Counted from the first letter of the stretch, positions 51,161-61,943 are shown. The stretch: 64,000 nucleotides of DNA from Gyrodactylus bullatarudis (GCA_012064415.1 SSNU01000159.1:152927-216926); one strand, 5' to 3'. A program made the numbers and translations. Notes: generated by a model not told the origin, from the letters alone.

Positions 51161-52456
51161 TATATTTCATGTAGATTACAACGATGGGGAGTCCATATGT
51201 CCAAGTACGATTTCGAAATAGAGCACATCGGTACAAACAATTTCGGCATGACCGACTGTTTATCCAGACTAATTGAGGAAACGAAAGACCAAGATGAAGA
51301 TCAAGTCATAGCAGAAATAAACACATTGACACTATACACCGACGACGAAATCATCGAAGACACTAGGGAAGAAATATATAAAATAGATCTCACCTGGGAA
51401 GACGTTAGAACTCATACCTTAGCAGATGAAAGCCTAGGGAAAGTAAAACGACACATCCAGGAAGGTTGGACAAAACAGAAAAACCTTCCACTTGATATAA
51501 AATCTTTTGCACAGAAGAAAGACGAAATAAGTATAATAAATGAATGCGTAATGTTCAGGGAAAGAACGGTGATACCAAAATCACTCATACTTAGGGTCCT
51601 CGAAGTCCTGCATAAAGGTCACCAATGCGCCGCCAAAACCATCAACAGAGCCAGGAAAGTAGACTACTGGACTCTATAGAATTCTACCGGAAATGCGAAA
51701 AGTGTTTCCAAGCTAGCAAACTACCTCCCAAAGCGGAACCAAAACACTGACCGAATGCAATGAAACCATGGGAAAGGGTACATATCGACTTTGCTGAACC
51801 CGCAACCAAAACATATGCGCTAGTAATAGTGGATAGTTATAGCAAATGGCTAGAGGTAGAAGTCACAGACCAACCCACATCAAAATTCATCATAAAAACA
51901 CTCGATAAACTGAACGCAAGATTCGGATTACCAGACATGATCGTGTCAGACAACGCTCCGAATTTCACGTCAGAAGAAATAAAAACGTGGGCGAAAAACA
52001 ACGCGATCACACTCGTTAACTCACCACCGTACCACCCCCAAAGCAACGGACTAGCTGAGAAAAACGTAGACACGAGAAAAAGAGCATGGAAAAAAATCAA
52101 GCGGCCTAAATGATTTTTTAAGAGAGTTCAGAATAACCCTAAAAAGGGAACTCAACAAAATGTCCCCAGCAGAATTAATGTTTAGCTTCGAACCCAGATC
52201 GGAACTATCCTTACTAAAACCAAAACTAGAACACGAAAGTAAAATAGGGAAATACGCAGAAGGAGAAAAAATATGGTATAAAAACACATTGAAAGATAGT
52301 TGGGAAAAAGGGCTAGGGACGAAAGCAGAAGGGGAAATCGTTCACATAGGAGGGGAGGACGACAGGTTTCTCATAAGACACATAAATCACTCCAAAAAAA
52401 GATATACTGAGGAAGGTTTAGGTAAGACACAAAATTATAACACACACACAACATAA
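51158..52456 (+). pseudogene. gypsy integrase, several frames
   Basis: The first frame gives RLQRWGVHMSKYDFEIEHIG and GMTDCLSRLI, the end of RNase H, then the zinc finger start LHKGHQCAAKTINRAR; a frameshift and stop follow near 51675-51747, with CEKCFQASK completing the HHCC finger. The next frame (51760-52113) holds the core HIDFAEP (Asp, 51787), VSDNAPNF (Asp, 51949) and LAEKNVD (Glu, 52057), spaced 53 and 35 residues: a normal DD35E set. After another frameshift, 52160-52456 reads SPAELMFSFEPRSELSLLKP and a C-terminal domain. Integrase joins the cDNA to the host DNA. At least three lesions disable it. Confidence 0.88.
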
Positions 52457-52650
52457 TAACACACATACACAAAGTAATAACACGGATACACACAACAATA
52501 GGGAAAATAGCACACTAGGGAGGTAAACAATAGAAACAAAAAAGAATCTGACTATGAGCCTAGACGTTCAAGTAGAGATAGGATGCCAAACCGCAGATAC
52601 GATAAGGAGGTAGAGGCTAAATTTTTTGAACACATATTACCCAAGCTTTT
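52457..52650 (+). other. gypsy 3' untranslated region
   Basis: ACACA-rich tract with no ORF between integrase and the polypurine tract; no env. Confidence 0.7.
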
Positions 52651-52662
52651 AAAGAGGGGAGA
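52651..52662 (+). promoter_or_regulatory. polypurine tract
   Basis: AAAGAGGGGAGA directly before the 3' LTR; it primes plus-strand DNA. Confidence 0.85.
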
Positions 52663-52930
52663 TGACAGGAATACATCCTGGAATTATCCAAATTATATAA
52701 TAACCAATCCTAAATTTATAATAAACTCTTTTCCTTACAGATAAACAACCTTTTCCGTTAAGAGCCGGATTAAACAAGCCGCCGCGGTATAATTAAGATA
52801 AAAATTCAAATTCAAGAGTCAAATATTATATTTAACAATAAAGTTAAAGTTATGTCTCAACAACACAATTCTTCTTCCTCTTCTTACGAAGATGTTAACG
52901 ACACATACTCAGTAGCTAGTTATGATAGCA
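52663..52930 (+). repeat. 3' LTR (268 bp)
   Basis: Identical to the 5' LTR except A at 52925 where the 5' copy has T at 47978. Confidence 0.93.
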
Positions 52931-52935
52931 GCTAC
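52931..52935. repeat. target duplication GCTAC, right
   Basis: Matches 47711-47715. Confidence 0.85.
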
Positions 52936-53365
52936 AAAGCGAAGGGTATTCAGCTATCTGATCCAGAATAAAGTTTACCGTTCCTTTCACTGGGACATTT
53001 GTAAAGAGAGAAACAACATCAAACGAGATCACCTTCCCTTCTTCGAAATTGATCTCTCTTAGTTTCCTTACCACGTCTTTCGAGTTGGACACTGAATACC
53101 GACAAACTTCGTTTCTCAGGGGCATCAATTTCTCGTTTAGCCATTGGAAAAGTAAATGCAGTGGGCTCGCTGACATGTACAAAATGCTGAAATAGTTTAC
53201 ATCGGCAGCATCTTTGCAAACAGCCCTAGCTTTTAATTTAGCTAAATTAAATGAGTATTTTAACATCATCCCACTAAATTTCGCTATAAAATTTCTTTTG
53301 TAATAATAACTCATGAGATAAACAAATTTATGAAAATTCTCTAATAAAAAACGTTTCATTTTCAT
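52936..53365 (-). pseudogene. PLE RT fragment at gypsy insertion site
   Basis: The minus frame reads WLNEKLMPLRNEVCRYSVSN, LREINFEEGKVISFDVVSLF and TNVPVKGTVNFIL. SFDVVSLFTNVPV is the first catalytic-Asp motif of PLE reverse transcriptases. The frame is cut at the gypsy 3' LTR and resumes at 47710. Upstream, residues before about 53190 no longer match PLE, suggesting a frameshift or truncation. Confidence 0.75.
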
Positions 53366-54559
53366 GATTTAAACTTGAACTCACAAGAAACTTCCTAGAA
53401 AGTCACAAAAATGGCTTAAAACTCAATGAGATTTTTCTCGGATATAACAATTCTTATCGGTCAAAAATTCTAATTCCAAAATTTTCATAATTTTGTTTTT
53501 CTTACGGATAAAAAGACATTTAGGAGAGAACTGTGGCGGGATGACGTTGAAATACTTGAAGATTAGTTTTATCATATCGATAGGCGGTTTTAGTACTTTT
53601 GGTTAATTTTGTCTAAGTCATATCATTTATAAATTTTTCCTCGAATCATGAGTCGCACAATTAAAACTTTTTGTGTCAAGAAATCGAAATTGATCAAGAT
53701 ATTTTGGTCATAGTCAGTTTCCTTGTGTAATCATAATCCTTAAAATCCTCTCAGTTTGAAATAAGCAAAATCTATCAACTCAAAAAATGGGAATTTGACG
53801 CTAAAATTTAGTGGCTAAATCCAGATTTGAAAAATTTCTTTGTATCGTCAAGGTGGGCTTTATGATCTAGATTCCAAAAAATCTTGATCATTTTGAATTT
53901 CATGATGGAAAAATTGAGAGTTTTGTAAAAATCATAAATTCCCATCTTCTTATCAACCTGATTTGAAAAAAAGCTGTGTATACTGGTAAATACAAAAAAG
54001 ATATTGGAAGCATGTAGTTCTGAAAAATTCCGTCAAGTCACTTAACTATTTGTCAAACCGATATAAATTAGGGAAAACTAATAATGGACAAGAGGAAACC
54101 CCTCAGATTATCAACAGGCGTTTTTTCCTCTCTCTAGTAATAATAATCTATCGACAACTGTCAATAATCTGATTATCTAATTTTTTTTTCATGATGGCAC
54201 TAGAGAAAAATCTGATCTGATTGAATTAGAAGAAGTAGCCTCTCGTATATATGGGGGAAAGGAACTCTTGAATTGTGCAGAAAAAAAAGAAATAACAGAG
54301 AATCTCCTTTTTTTGGAATTGGAAATAGCTGCTTCTCTATGAAAATATTTCGAGTGATTTTATAATAATCAGATCAAAAAGTTTCTCGCCATGCATACAA
54401 TTGCTTTATTTTTTTCATATGAAAAGTGGTACCTTAGACTGATAGCCAACAAGAAAATAAATTTCCAATTATTCCAAGATTTACAAAGTAAATAAATGTG
54501 AAAATAATTTAATTTAATTTGCTGATTATTTTACTAGAAATGCAAAAGATATATATGAA
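53366..54559. other. AT-rich DNA with an M3 relic
   Basis: An M3-like end lies at about 53640-53955 (TTGATCATTTTGAATTTCATG to CATAAATTCCCATCTTCTTA). No gene seen. Confidence 0.4.
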
Positions 54560-54573
54560 AATTTTCATAAATA

Positions 54574-54690
54574 CGACTGAAGATCTTGACCAGATCAGGA
54601 GTACTGAGGTTTTTAGATAGTGGAGAGCTCAAAGTACTAGCGTCTCATCCCACTAAAGAAGGTATTTGACTATCTGAAGCTAAGCAAAAA
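54574..54690 (+). repeat. hammerhead-like repeat, degenerate third copy
   Basis: AGTACTAGCGTCTCATCCCACTAAAGAAGG aligns in two pieces (AGCGTCTCATCCCACT, then TATTTGACTATCTGAAG) with the minus strand of 5740-5840. The core CTGAAGA has become CTAAAGA and the GAAA is lost. Confidence 0.4.
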
Positions 54691-55269
54691 TTTGGGAATT
54701 AAGAAATACTTTTACTACTCATCAATTACCTCAAGACTGACCTTGAAGTAAAATTTCATCGTCCTGATCTAATACGGAAATTTGCACTTTGAAAACTTAA
54801 TAACTACTCTTGGCAGTAAAAATTATTCGGGGCAAAAAAAGTTTGAAAAGAATTGAGCTCAAAGATTGAAAAAAGTGGACAGATTTTAGCCATATTAAAT
54901 GATTCTTCTTACATTTATTAGCTTGATAAAGATTTTCAAATATAACATTTTTTCTCGAAAAATTCCCCTATGCTTCAAGAAATTAAGTAACAATGTCCCT
55001 CACGTTATTTTGTCCATTTGTGAAATTACAATTATCTGATAAGCAGCCAGAATTGAAATCTAAGCGCTTGAAGTAATTTAGGACTATTAAATCTGATCGA
55101 TTTCGGCTAAAAGATTGATTTCTAAGAGATATTAATTAATTTTGTCGAAGAAACTATTGAAATTCATGCTAGACTAGCTTGTAACTTGGGAATATTTATT
55201 TCCAAGTTGTAATCAAATTGCTTCGCGCATTAAACATGACAGAGATGATTTTATGCGAAAAACTCTAAT
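54691..55269. other. no recognisable feature
   Basis: AT-rich DNA; nothing supported. Confidence 0.35.
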
Positions 55270-55570
55270 TATTCTTAAAAGTTATCTCATTTTTATTTAT
55301 GACCCTGGGAAGTGGGTTTTCAAAAAAAAGGTTTAAACAAAAATTACTTTTTTGAAAAAGATCAACTCTCTTTAAATTAGTATAGCGTGAGTTTGACGAA
55401 TGATAGAGATCTTTGCGTATTCCAGGAGATTAATAAATTTCCTATCAAATAGCTGGTAAACGAGGTATGAATAAATAATAATGAGTTGATAAAATGACGT
55501 GTGATTGAACTATCACTGTGGGACTTTAAGTATTTTAAGTAACTCGCAAAAGTAAGTTCAAGATTCATAA
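55270..55570. repeat. inverted copy of 58.87-59.8 kb repeat (empty site)
   Basis: The inverse of this sequence matches 58.97-59.18 kb and 59.75-59.80 kb (ATGACCCTGGGAAGTGGG; GAGTTTGACGAATGATAGAG; GATCTTTGCGTATTCC). Here GAAAACC and CTTCCCAGG, read on the minus strand, are adjacent; in the other copy an M3 element separates them. The minus frame 55377-55568 and + frame 58874-59125 read related peptides (SFVKLTLY end), so the repeat may derive from coding sequence. Confidence 0.65.
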
Positions 55571-55599
55571 AGATATTCTCAATGAATGAAAAATAAAGA

Positions 55600-55870
55600 G
55601 AAATTTAAAATTTTGATTTGGTGAGATTTTTCTATTTATTTTAACTTTAGGTGCAAAATATTTGTTGTAAGAGGGATATTTTTCATGATCATTAGACAAC
55701 GGAACCAATTATCACTAGGGCAACCAGAATGAACACAGGAGAAATTTCAATTTTTGATTTGGCGAGATTTTTCTATTTATTTTAACTTGAGGTGCAAAAT
55801 ATTTGTTGTAAGAGGGATATTTTTCATGATCATTAGACAACGGAACCAATTATCACTAGGGCAACCAGAA
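55600..55870 (+). repeat. tandem duplication, two units of about 130 bp
   Basis: Unit 1 (about 55600-55728) and unit 2 (about 55742-55870) share GGTGCAAAATATTTGTTGTA, AGAGGGATATTTTTCATGAT and CACTAGGGCAACCAGAA. Each unit ends with the first bases of the element at 55858. Confidence 0.85.
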
Positions 55871-56646
55871 AAAGGCAGTTTATTGAATGAAAAAAAGACT
55901 TTTTTTTCAGGCAAAATTTTGGAAAAAGGCAAATAATAATTTTCGCTTAAACTGAATACATTTTACTGGTGAACTATAGCAATTTGCATGGTATGGATAC
56001 GAACTGGTTCAATTTTTCAAAACGAATTTTTATCTCAACCCACCAAGAACCTTCAACAAATGATTTTTAATTATCATTGGTTAAGGATGATCATCCAATG
56101 AATTAAGTATGCATATCTAGAATCTCTGCAATCTGATTGATTATATTTTAAAATTATTTGTCTGGACCATTTTGCTTATGATTTTCTCTAGCTTTGAAGA
56201 GAAAAGGGAAGTTTCAATTGAATTTACGAACTTGGTGTTTAATTTTAGCTTGGATTTATGTTGAAATTAGATTTTGAAAGTCATCGTTGTTAACTTTAGT
56301 TATTAGAAGCATTAAATGTAGAATATCATGATGATTTTAAAGTTAACAGCCTTCGATTTTTACATTGAAGTCGTATGCTGAGTGCAAATTTAAGCGTATA
56401 ATGTCATATTTTTATTAATTGTTGATTGTTACTGAGATTGGACAGGGGATTCTGATTTATTTTAATGCAAAAATGGCTTTTTAAGAAGTAATTTCAAAAA
56501 GGCTAAAAAAGGCTTTTTTGGATGAAAAAAGGCATACCCAACTGGTGAACCAAGCTATCAGGAGATTTTTTAATAAAATTTTCAGGCTTAATAAACTTGT
56601 ATTAATCTATGGACAAAAAAAGCAAAAAAATGCATTTGTTTGCCCT
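55858..56646. mobile_element. relative of the 40.4-kb DNA element (789 bp)
   Basis: Starts AGGGCAACCAGAAAAAGGCA and ends GCATTTGTTTGCCCT. It has at least five AAAAAGGC motifs, clustered near the ends (55869, 55921, 56496-56530). No transposase. No clear target duplication, unlike the copy at 40448. Confidence 0.65.
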
Positions 56647-56914
56647 AATAATTTATTACTCATAAATTTTTGATCAATTCCAAATAAACAACAATTGATC
56701 TCTCTTGATCAACAAAAATAGATGAAAATGTGTCTTTTGAAATTGGTTTTTAAAAGAATCTTCAGAAAATTTCGAGACTTTGATGAAAAAATTATAAATT
56801 CATCGAATAACTTCATTTCAAACAAATAATAAAATGTTCAGATTTTCTACAAATTACCAAATGCTAATTTAATTAATGAATAGTGCTGCATTTATACTTA
56901 TTAAGGTTAACTAG

Positions 56915-57235
56915 AATTATTTCGTTCTAGGTTCTTAGGTAATATATCCCACGGGTTCATCGTATTTGGATTATTGTGACTGAAATATTCACGTAAATTT
57001 TCAAATACGTCCGAAAATCCACTTAAAATCATATTTGGAAAATTAGAATTAGATGCCATATGTACATTTCACAAAGCATCATCAGTGGCAATATTTAAAA
57101 AATGATATAAGTTGAGAATTCATTCAGGAAAATATTTATTTACTATTTATAAAAAAATATTTGGATTAGCCCATGTCGCTGAATGTTACAGCTTACAAAT
57201 GGATCCCACCGAGACTAGTACGAAAGAAACTCACA
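56915..57235. mobile_element. E1-family MITE, partly rearranged
   Basis: Left arm CTAGAATTATTTCGTTCTAGG and TTAGGTAATATATCCCAC; inner block CATGTCGCTGAATGTTACAG and ATGGATCCCACCGAGACTAG shared with the 0.94-1.25 kb copy. The right arm is missing, and a foreign stretch of about 200 bp lies between the blocks. Confidence 0.55.
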
Positions 57236-57639
57236 GACCATTCAGAAATATTCTATATCATACAATTTTGCTAGTCTTTTGAAGAAGAATCCAAGATATT
57301 AGGGATATGGGGAAGTTTCTCTGATTCCACTGACCGAATCATAACGAAATTTAAATTCCATACTGTTATACTCTATACAATTTTTCTATCTAAATAGTAA
57401 ATAAATATTTTCCTGAATTTCCAACAATATTCTAAATATAGGAATTTTGAAGAATTGAAAAAACAAGAGGTTTATTAACACTGAATACGTATTTCTTAAA
57501 GCTTCATCAGCAATGTTACTTTAAAAATGAAAATTATAAATATAATTATTGAAATAATAAATTACAAATATTAGAATGAAAATAGTAAGAAGCAAGTTCC
57601 ATTAAAAGAAGATAATGTAAGCTGAAAAAACACCCGAAA
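57236..57639. other. no recognisable feature
   Basis: AT-rich DNA; nothing supported. Confidence 0.35.
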
Positions 57640-57689
57640 AATTCAACATTAATAGCAAAACTGAAGAGAATAAAGGGTGAAAAAGCTCA

Positions 57690-57820
57690 CACAGGCCAAG
57701 GTAGTATGAGAGAATATTTTGAACACACAGATCTGGTTTAATAGTATTAATAAAGAATTTCTCTTTAATCCAAAGATCAGTGCTGTCATCACCTGGGTTG
57801 TTATAAAATATTGAAAAATT
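57690..57820 (-). pseudogene. PLE endonuclease C-terminal fragment
   Basis: The minus frame reads FSIFYNNPGDDSTDLWIKE and KFFINTIKPDLCVQNI, collinear with FKILFKCPNDNLTEVKIRE and KFFIMGEDPNLCIQKN at 15.5-15.6 kb. Only the end of the nuclease domain remains. Confidence 0.65.
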
Positions 57821-58869
57821 GGAATATTCTAAATATTAAAAATTGCTGAGAATTTTGTCAACTTTATTCAACAACATCAAAGAAATAGCTTATCATTTCA
57901 ATTTTTAGATCTATTTCTAGCTATTACCATATCTCAGGTGTAAGGATTAATAAAATAGTTTTAAAGTTTATATAAGTTGCTGGTATGTTTATTTCTATAT
58001 AGAGTAGGGATAAGACATAAACTTTTAGCTTTATGACTTCAATTGGTATAAAATAAGAAAAAATTCCTTATTCAACCTTGTGTTTAAAACGGTATTTAGA
58101 TATGCATTTTTCTTTCTCCAATATAGAGGTTTCCGTCTCTTAATCTTTGGAAAGGTTAAAAGATCTCGTAACTCTCTTAAGAGTTAAGGAAATTGATTTT
58201 CATGCTCTTGACAAATCTGTTGCCATTCCTACCGAAAATTTGCAAATAATCTAAAAAACCATTTATGAAAAATTATCAAACTTCTTTCTCAAACGATAAT
58301 GCTCCACAAAAAAAAGCTACTCGAAGTGAAAAAGTATTTTTTACAGAAATTTCAATAATTTTCATTGGTTAGATATATCCGATTATCGTTTAGAAAACTC
58401 ACATCTACCGAATCTTACTATTAAATAAGCCTAAATGAGGGATTGCTCAATGTCGGAAATTCTCAGTTATTACGCAGGTCTCAACAGTATCCCAAATTCA
58501 CGCTAAAAAAATCTCAAAAAATCCAAAAGAAGATATCTAAACTTTGATAAAATGACCAAGGTTATTAAATTTTTGTTTTCATCTACTTGTTAGTAGATGG
58601 GAAATTCAATAGAAAATCGACTTTCGTTGAAGGGACCAAAAGAACCCTTATAAAATGGAATTCCTATTAGAATCTCATTTTAAATCGTTTTTTATTAATT
58701 TGGTGTCTTTTTCTGGATAGTTTTTCATATTGTCTCGATAGGGTTTTACTATAATCGAAAAAATCAGACTTATTTTTGAATTTGAAATTTGATTTTTTAA
58801 CGTTTGATTTTGAAGAAAACTAAAAAAATTCGAACTCACCCATAAAAGTTCAGAAAAAAACGTTAATTC
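57821..58869. other. no recognisable feature
   Basis: AT-rich DNA; no gene or repeat boundary seen. Confidence 0.35.
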
Positions 58870-59187
58870 CCTTATGAATAATATTTATAATATCAAGAAA
58901 ATTCCACTTCTGCAGCTCTTCGAGTGTTATAAGTGGGGATTTCGATTTTTTACACATCTTCCAAAAATGATATGTGATAGCTATATCACACGTCATTTTA
59001 ACAACTCATTACTATTCATTCAAGCCTCAGAAAATACCTCATTTACCAGCCATTCGATAGGAAATTCATTAATCTCCTGGAATACGCAAAGATCTCTATC
59101 ATTCGTCAAACTCACGCTATACTAATTTAAAGAGAGTTGATTTTTTTCAAAAGAGTAATTTTGTTTAAAACGCTTTTTTTGAAAACC
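58870..59187. repeat. repeat partner of 55.27-55.57 kb, left piece
   Basis: Inverse of the 55.3-kb copy; contains GGAATACGCAAAGATCTCTA and TTAAAGAGAGTTGA. It continues at 59750-59820 beyond the M3 insertion. Confidence 0.65.
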
Positions 59188-59189
59188 TA

Positions 59190-59749
59190 CACCTAATTAA
59201 TATGAAGATGGGAATTCATGCTTTTTACAAATTTATAAATTTTTTCATCAAGAAATCGAATTTGATCAAGATTTTTTGTAATCTAGATCGTAGGTTCCAC
59301 TTCCAGGATCTGAAGAAAAATACTGATTCAGATTTTGAGAATCCGCCCATCTTCGTGTGAAAATCGAATTTTGATTTTTTGATCATTTTTACTACTTGAA
59401 AATCGATGAAATTTTGATGATTCAGGATCCCTGGAAATTGGCGAGTCCATTGAAAATTTCATAGTCATAATCGGTTTCTTTGACTAATCGTGATCCTTTT
59501 GATCTCTCTCTCTCACATTGAAATCAACAAAAATTATCAACTCAAAAAATGGCAATTCGGCGCCATCGTTAGATTTGAAATGCCATAACTTTCTTAAAAT
59601 TTGATTTTTATCAAAATCTTTTTCTCCAGATCTTGAAAGTGGAACCTACTATTTAGATTACAAAAATTCTTGATCAAATTCGATTTCTTGATGAAAAAAT
59701 TTATAATTTTGTAAAAATCATAAATTCCCATCTTCATATTAACTAGCTT
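59190..59749. mobile_element. M3-family MITE, complete (560 bp)
   Basis: TA-CACCTAATTAATATGAAG at the left, CTTCATATTAACTAGCTT-TA at the right, arms pairing inward (AATCGAATTTGATCAAG with CTTGATCAAATTCGATTTC). It sits at a TA in the repeat whose uninterrupted copy is at 55.3 kb. Confidence 0.85.
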
Positions 59750-60005
59750 TACTTCCCAGGGTCATAGATAAAAAATGAGATGACTTTTATCATACCTCTA
59801 GAATTTAAATATACAATCTCATGAACTCTATCTGATAAACCTACAAAGATAACCTGTTTTTGGAGCAAAAAATGACCTATTTTTTGATCGATAACTTCTG
59901 AACCAAAAATAATTGGGTTAAAACAACTGTAGATTCGTAATCAGCGTATTCACAAAGATTGAATGCGAGTCATGAAAAAAAATTCTCTGGTGCTTTGAGG
60001 GTTAA
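59750..60005. repeat. repeat continuation and TTAA-element end
   Basis: First the remainder of the 55.3-kb repeat (CTTCCCAGGGTCAT). Near 59935-60005 it ends GTGCTTTGAGGG-TTAA, which resembles an end of the TTAA-target family at 9.5 and 62.5 kb. Confidence 0.45.
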
Positions 60006-60316
60006 TAAGAAAATTTCAAAAATAATTATAAAGAAACCCATTATTTCCGATAACTCCTCAACTATCAACTCATAAAATAGCTGTAGATTCTTAATCAGTG
60101 TATTTGTTACCGCGAGTCCGGGAAATAAGTGAGTGTCGGCAATTCACTAGTGTATGTTGGTAATCAGTGTGACTTTAGTGAATCTAGCTAATAAGCCCTC
60201 ATTACCCAAACACACTGAGAAGGTCAGTGAATTGAAGGAAGTGTATGTCTGAGGGATTGATTTTCGAAGGAAAATTATCAAGATACTTGCAAACTAAGAG
60301 AACTAAACTCCCACTT

Positions 60317-60817
60317 TCAAGATAGACGACGAGTGTAAAATACAAATTCCAGACTCTGATAGAGGAAGGAGCAATTTCGAATCAATAATAATTGATGTAA
60401 AGTTAGTTGACATGACTCATTTCCAGATACCAAATACCATTTATTCTTCATCAAGCCAAAAAGATTTTCGATGGGATTTAGGTCTGGGCTATTAGCAGGA
60501 TATCCTTGAAGAGACGTTATTCTGTTGTTTCGCATAAATGTTTGGGTCTTAAAGTTTAAAATATATCTTACTAATCTTGCAACATGAGGCCTTGCATTAT
60601 CCATCAGAAGCCTCAATGTTCTTCGCTTGTATCCAGGATAAGATGAAAGGTTTATATTCAAGCATCTCTGGAATTCATGCTGGTCCATATTCCCGTTCAC
60701 TGGAGTAAATACAGGTTTTCGACCGAATTGCATGGAAACCAGAAACATCTTCTTTGAACAATATTTCGTTTTAGGCTGGATTCTAGTGTGGATTCTTCGA
60801 AAATGTCGGGATATCAA
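60317..60817 (-). pseudogene. Tc1-like transposase catalytic domain, broken
   Basis: The frame reads KMFLVSMQFGRKPVFTPVNG, then RTLRLLMDNARPHVARLV (second catalytic Asp) and GYPANSPDLNPIENLFGLMK (catalytic Glu). I count 43 residues between Asp and Glu, more than the 34-41 usual in the superfamily. The first catalytic Asp, expected soon after a W.xKVLxS motif, is not visible. The frame continues past an M1-like terminus at 60400 to a stop at 60317. It cannot be active. Confidence 0.8.
60400..60416. repeat. M1-like terminus inside the transposase frame
   Basis: TA-AAGTTAGTTGACATGA matches the first 17 bases of the M1 TIR with one change; the homology then stops. Confidence 0.6.
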
Positions 60818-60859
60818 AACTTTCCCCGACCATTGAGTTTAACATTTTGAAAAGTGACT

Positions 60860-61108
60860 TCAAGTTTTTTTTATTTCTTTAATCGTCCAAAAGTGGTGTC
60901 GTTTCAAGATCATTGTTAGGCGGACCTTTTCTCTATTGCTTAGAATTTTCTTTTTTCCTAGAGCTTTGAAGTCTGCCTGTACTTTGCGAAAGAGAACTCT
61001 ATATACGGTAGCTGGAGATACTCTCATTTCTCTCGCAATATCTGCAACTCTCATATCTCTAGACTTTAAGAGTCTAATAACTCTATGTTGTTCTGTACTA
61101 AGGCACAT
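60860..61108 (-). pseudogene. Tc1-like transposase DNA-binding domain
   Basis: The frame starts MCLSTEQHRVIRLLKSRD and holds MRVADIAREMRVSPATVYRV (first helix-turn-helix), then KKKILSNREKVRLTMILKRH (second). These two paired-type motifs bind the TIRs. It stops at 60860, and some 60-90 residues that normally link it to the catalytic core are missing. Confidence 0.8.
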
Positions 61109-61473
61109 GTAAATAAATGATTATTTTTCGAATTATCTTGCATTTAAAATAAAAATAAAATGCCGTTACCGTTCGAAAACAAAATCTTTGATAGAAAATG
61201 TCGTGAACCAAAATTTTTTATTAAGATTTATTGAGTCTAGTCAGTTTGTATTTATGACTTTTATAGGTATCTCATTATCATGAAAACAAATTTGAAACTC
61301 TAGAATGTCCTTGGCGTTTGATCCACATAGCTACGCATTTTGAGCTATTGTCAGTTCTAAATAGCGAAGATTTTATGAAGAAATCCTTTAGCGAATGAAA
61401 ATTCAGCGTACCAAAATTACTTGGGTGGTGGACAGACGCGAAGAATTTTAGTCAATTTAATAAGTGAGTACTT
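61109..61473. other. 5' untranslated part of the Tc1-type element
   Basis: No ORF between the transposase start and the M1-like terminus on its right. Confidence 0.5.
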
Positions 61474-61497
61474 TCTCATCTTCATGTCAATTAGCTT
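61474..61497. repeat. M1 terminus, right
   Basis: TTCTCATCTTCATGTCAATT then AGCTT-TA, the inverse of the M1 left end, over 24 bp. Confidence 0.8.
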
Positions 61498-61943
61498 TAG
61501 TAACTGAGAGTAATGAACAAGTGTCTTTTCAAAGATCAAAATATTCATGGTACCCTGAATAAATTGGTAGCAACTAATGAATTAGATGTGTGTCAAAGAA
61601 GATGACTGTTCATTAGGAGAGATCAATGACAAATTTTCCGTTGGAAATGGACAAATAATATTCAAATTTGATTTATTCAAATTGTAAAACCCTGACCTCT
61701 AAATATGAAAAGAATCAAATTTTATGTAACTCTAGATCACTCTCTTACTTATGGCAATAAATAAATATTTAATGCTTTAATTTTTTCTCAAAAAAATTAA
61801 TCAATAAGTTGAGCTGTTGAATTCACTGACCTTCTCAGTGTGTTTGGGTAATGAGGGCTTATTAGCTAGATTCACTAAAGTCACACTGATTACCAACATA
61901 CACTAGTGAATTGCCGACACTCACTGATTTCCCAGACTCACGG

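Larger units (their letters stand above)
47716..52930 (+). mobile_element. Ty3/gypsy LTR retrotransposon (5.2 kb)
   Basis: Two 268-bp LTRs (TGACAGG...TAGCA), 5-bp duplication GCTAC, primer binding site, polypurine tract, and gag, protease, RT, RNase H and integrase in Ty3/gypsy order. No env-like ORF between integrase and 3' LTR. The LTRs differ by a single base, yet the coding part has two nonsense codons in gag, several frameshifts in pol and a 754-bp MITE in pol. It is inserted in a minus-strand PLE. It cannot encode its own proteins in this form. Confidence 0.95.
60110..61943. mobile_element. long-TIR Tc1/mariner-type element (1.83 kb)
   Basis: TIRs of 124 bp at 60110-60233 and 61820-61943 differ at about four positions (CCGCGAGTCCGGGAAATAAG left; inverse of CCGTGAGTCTGGGAAATCAG right), flanked by TA. 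Size, TA target and enclosed transposase remnant fit a Tc1/mariner element. M1-type termini at 60400 and 61497 lie inside, so a second element may be nested in it. Confidence 0.8.
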
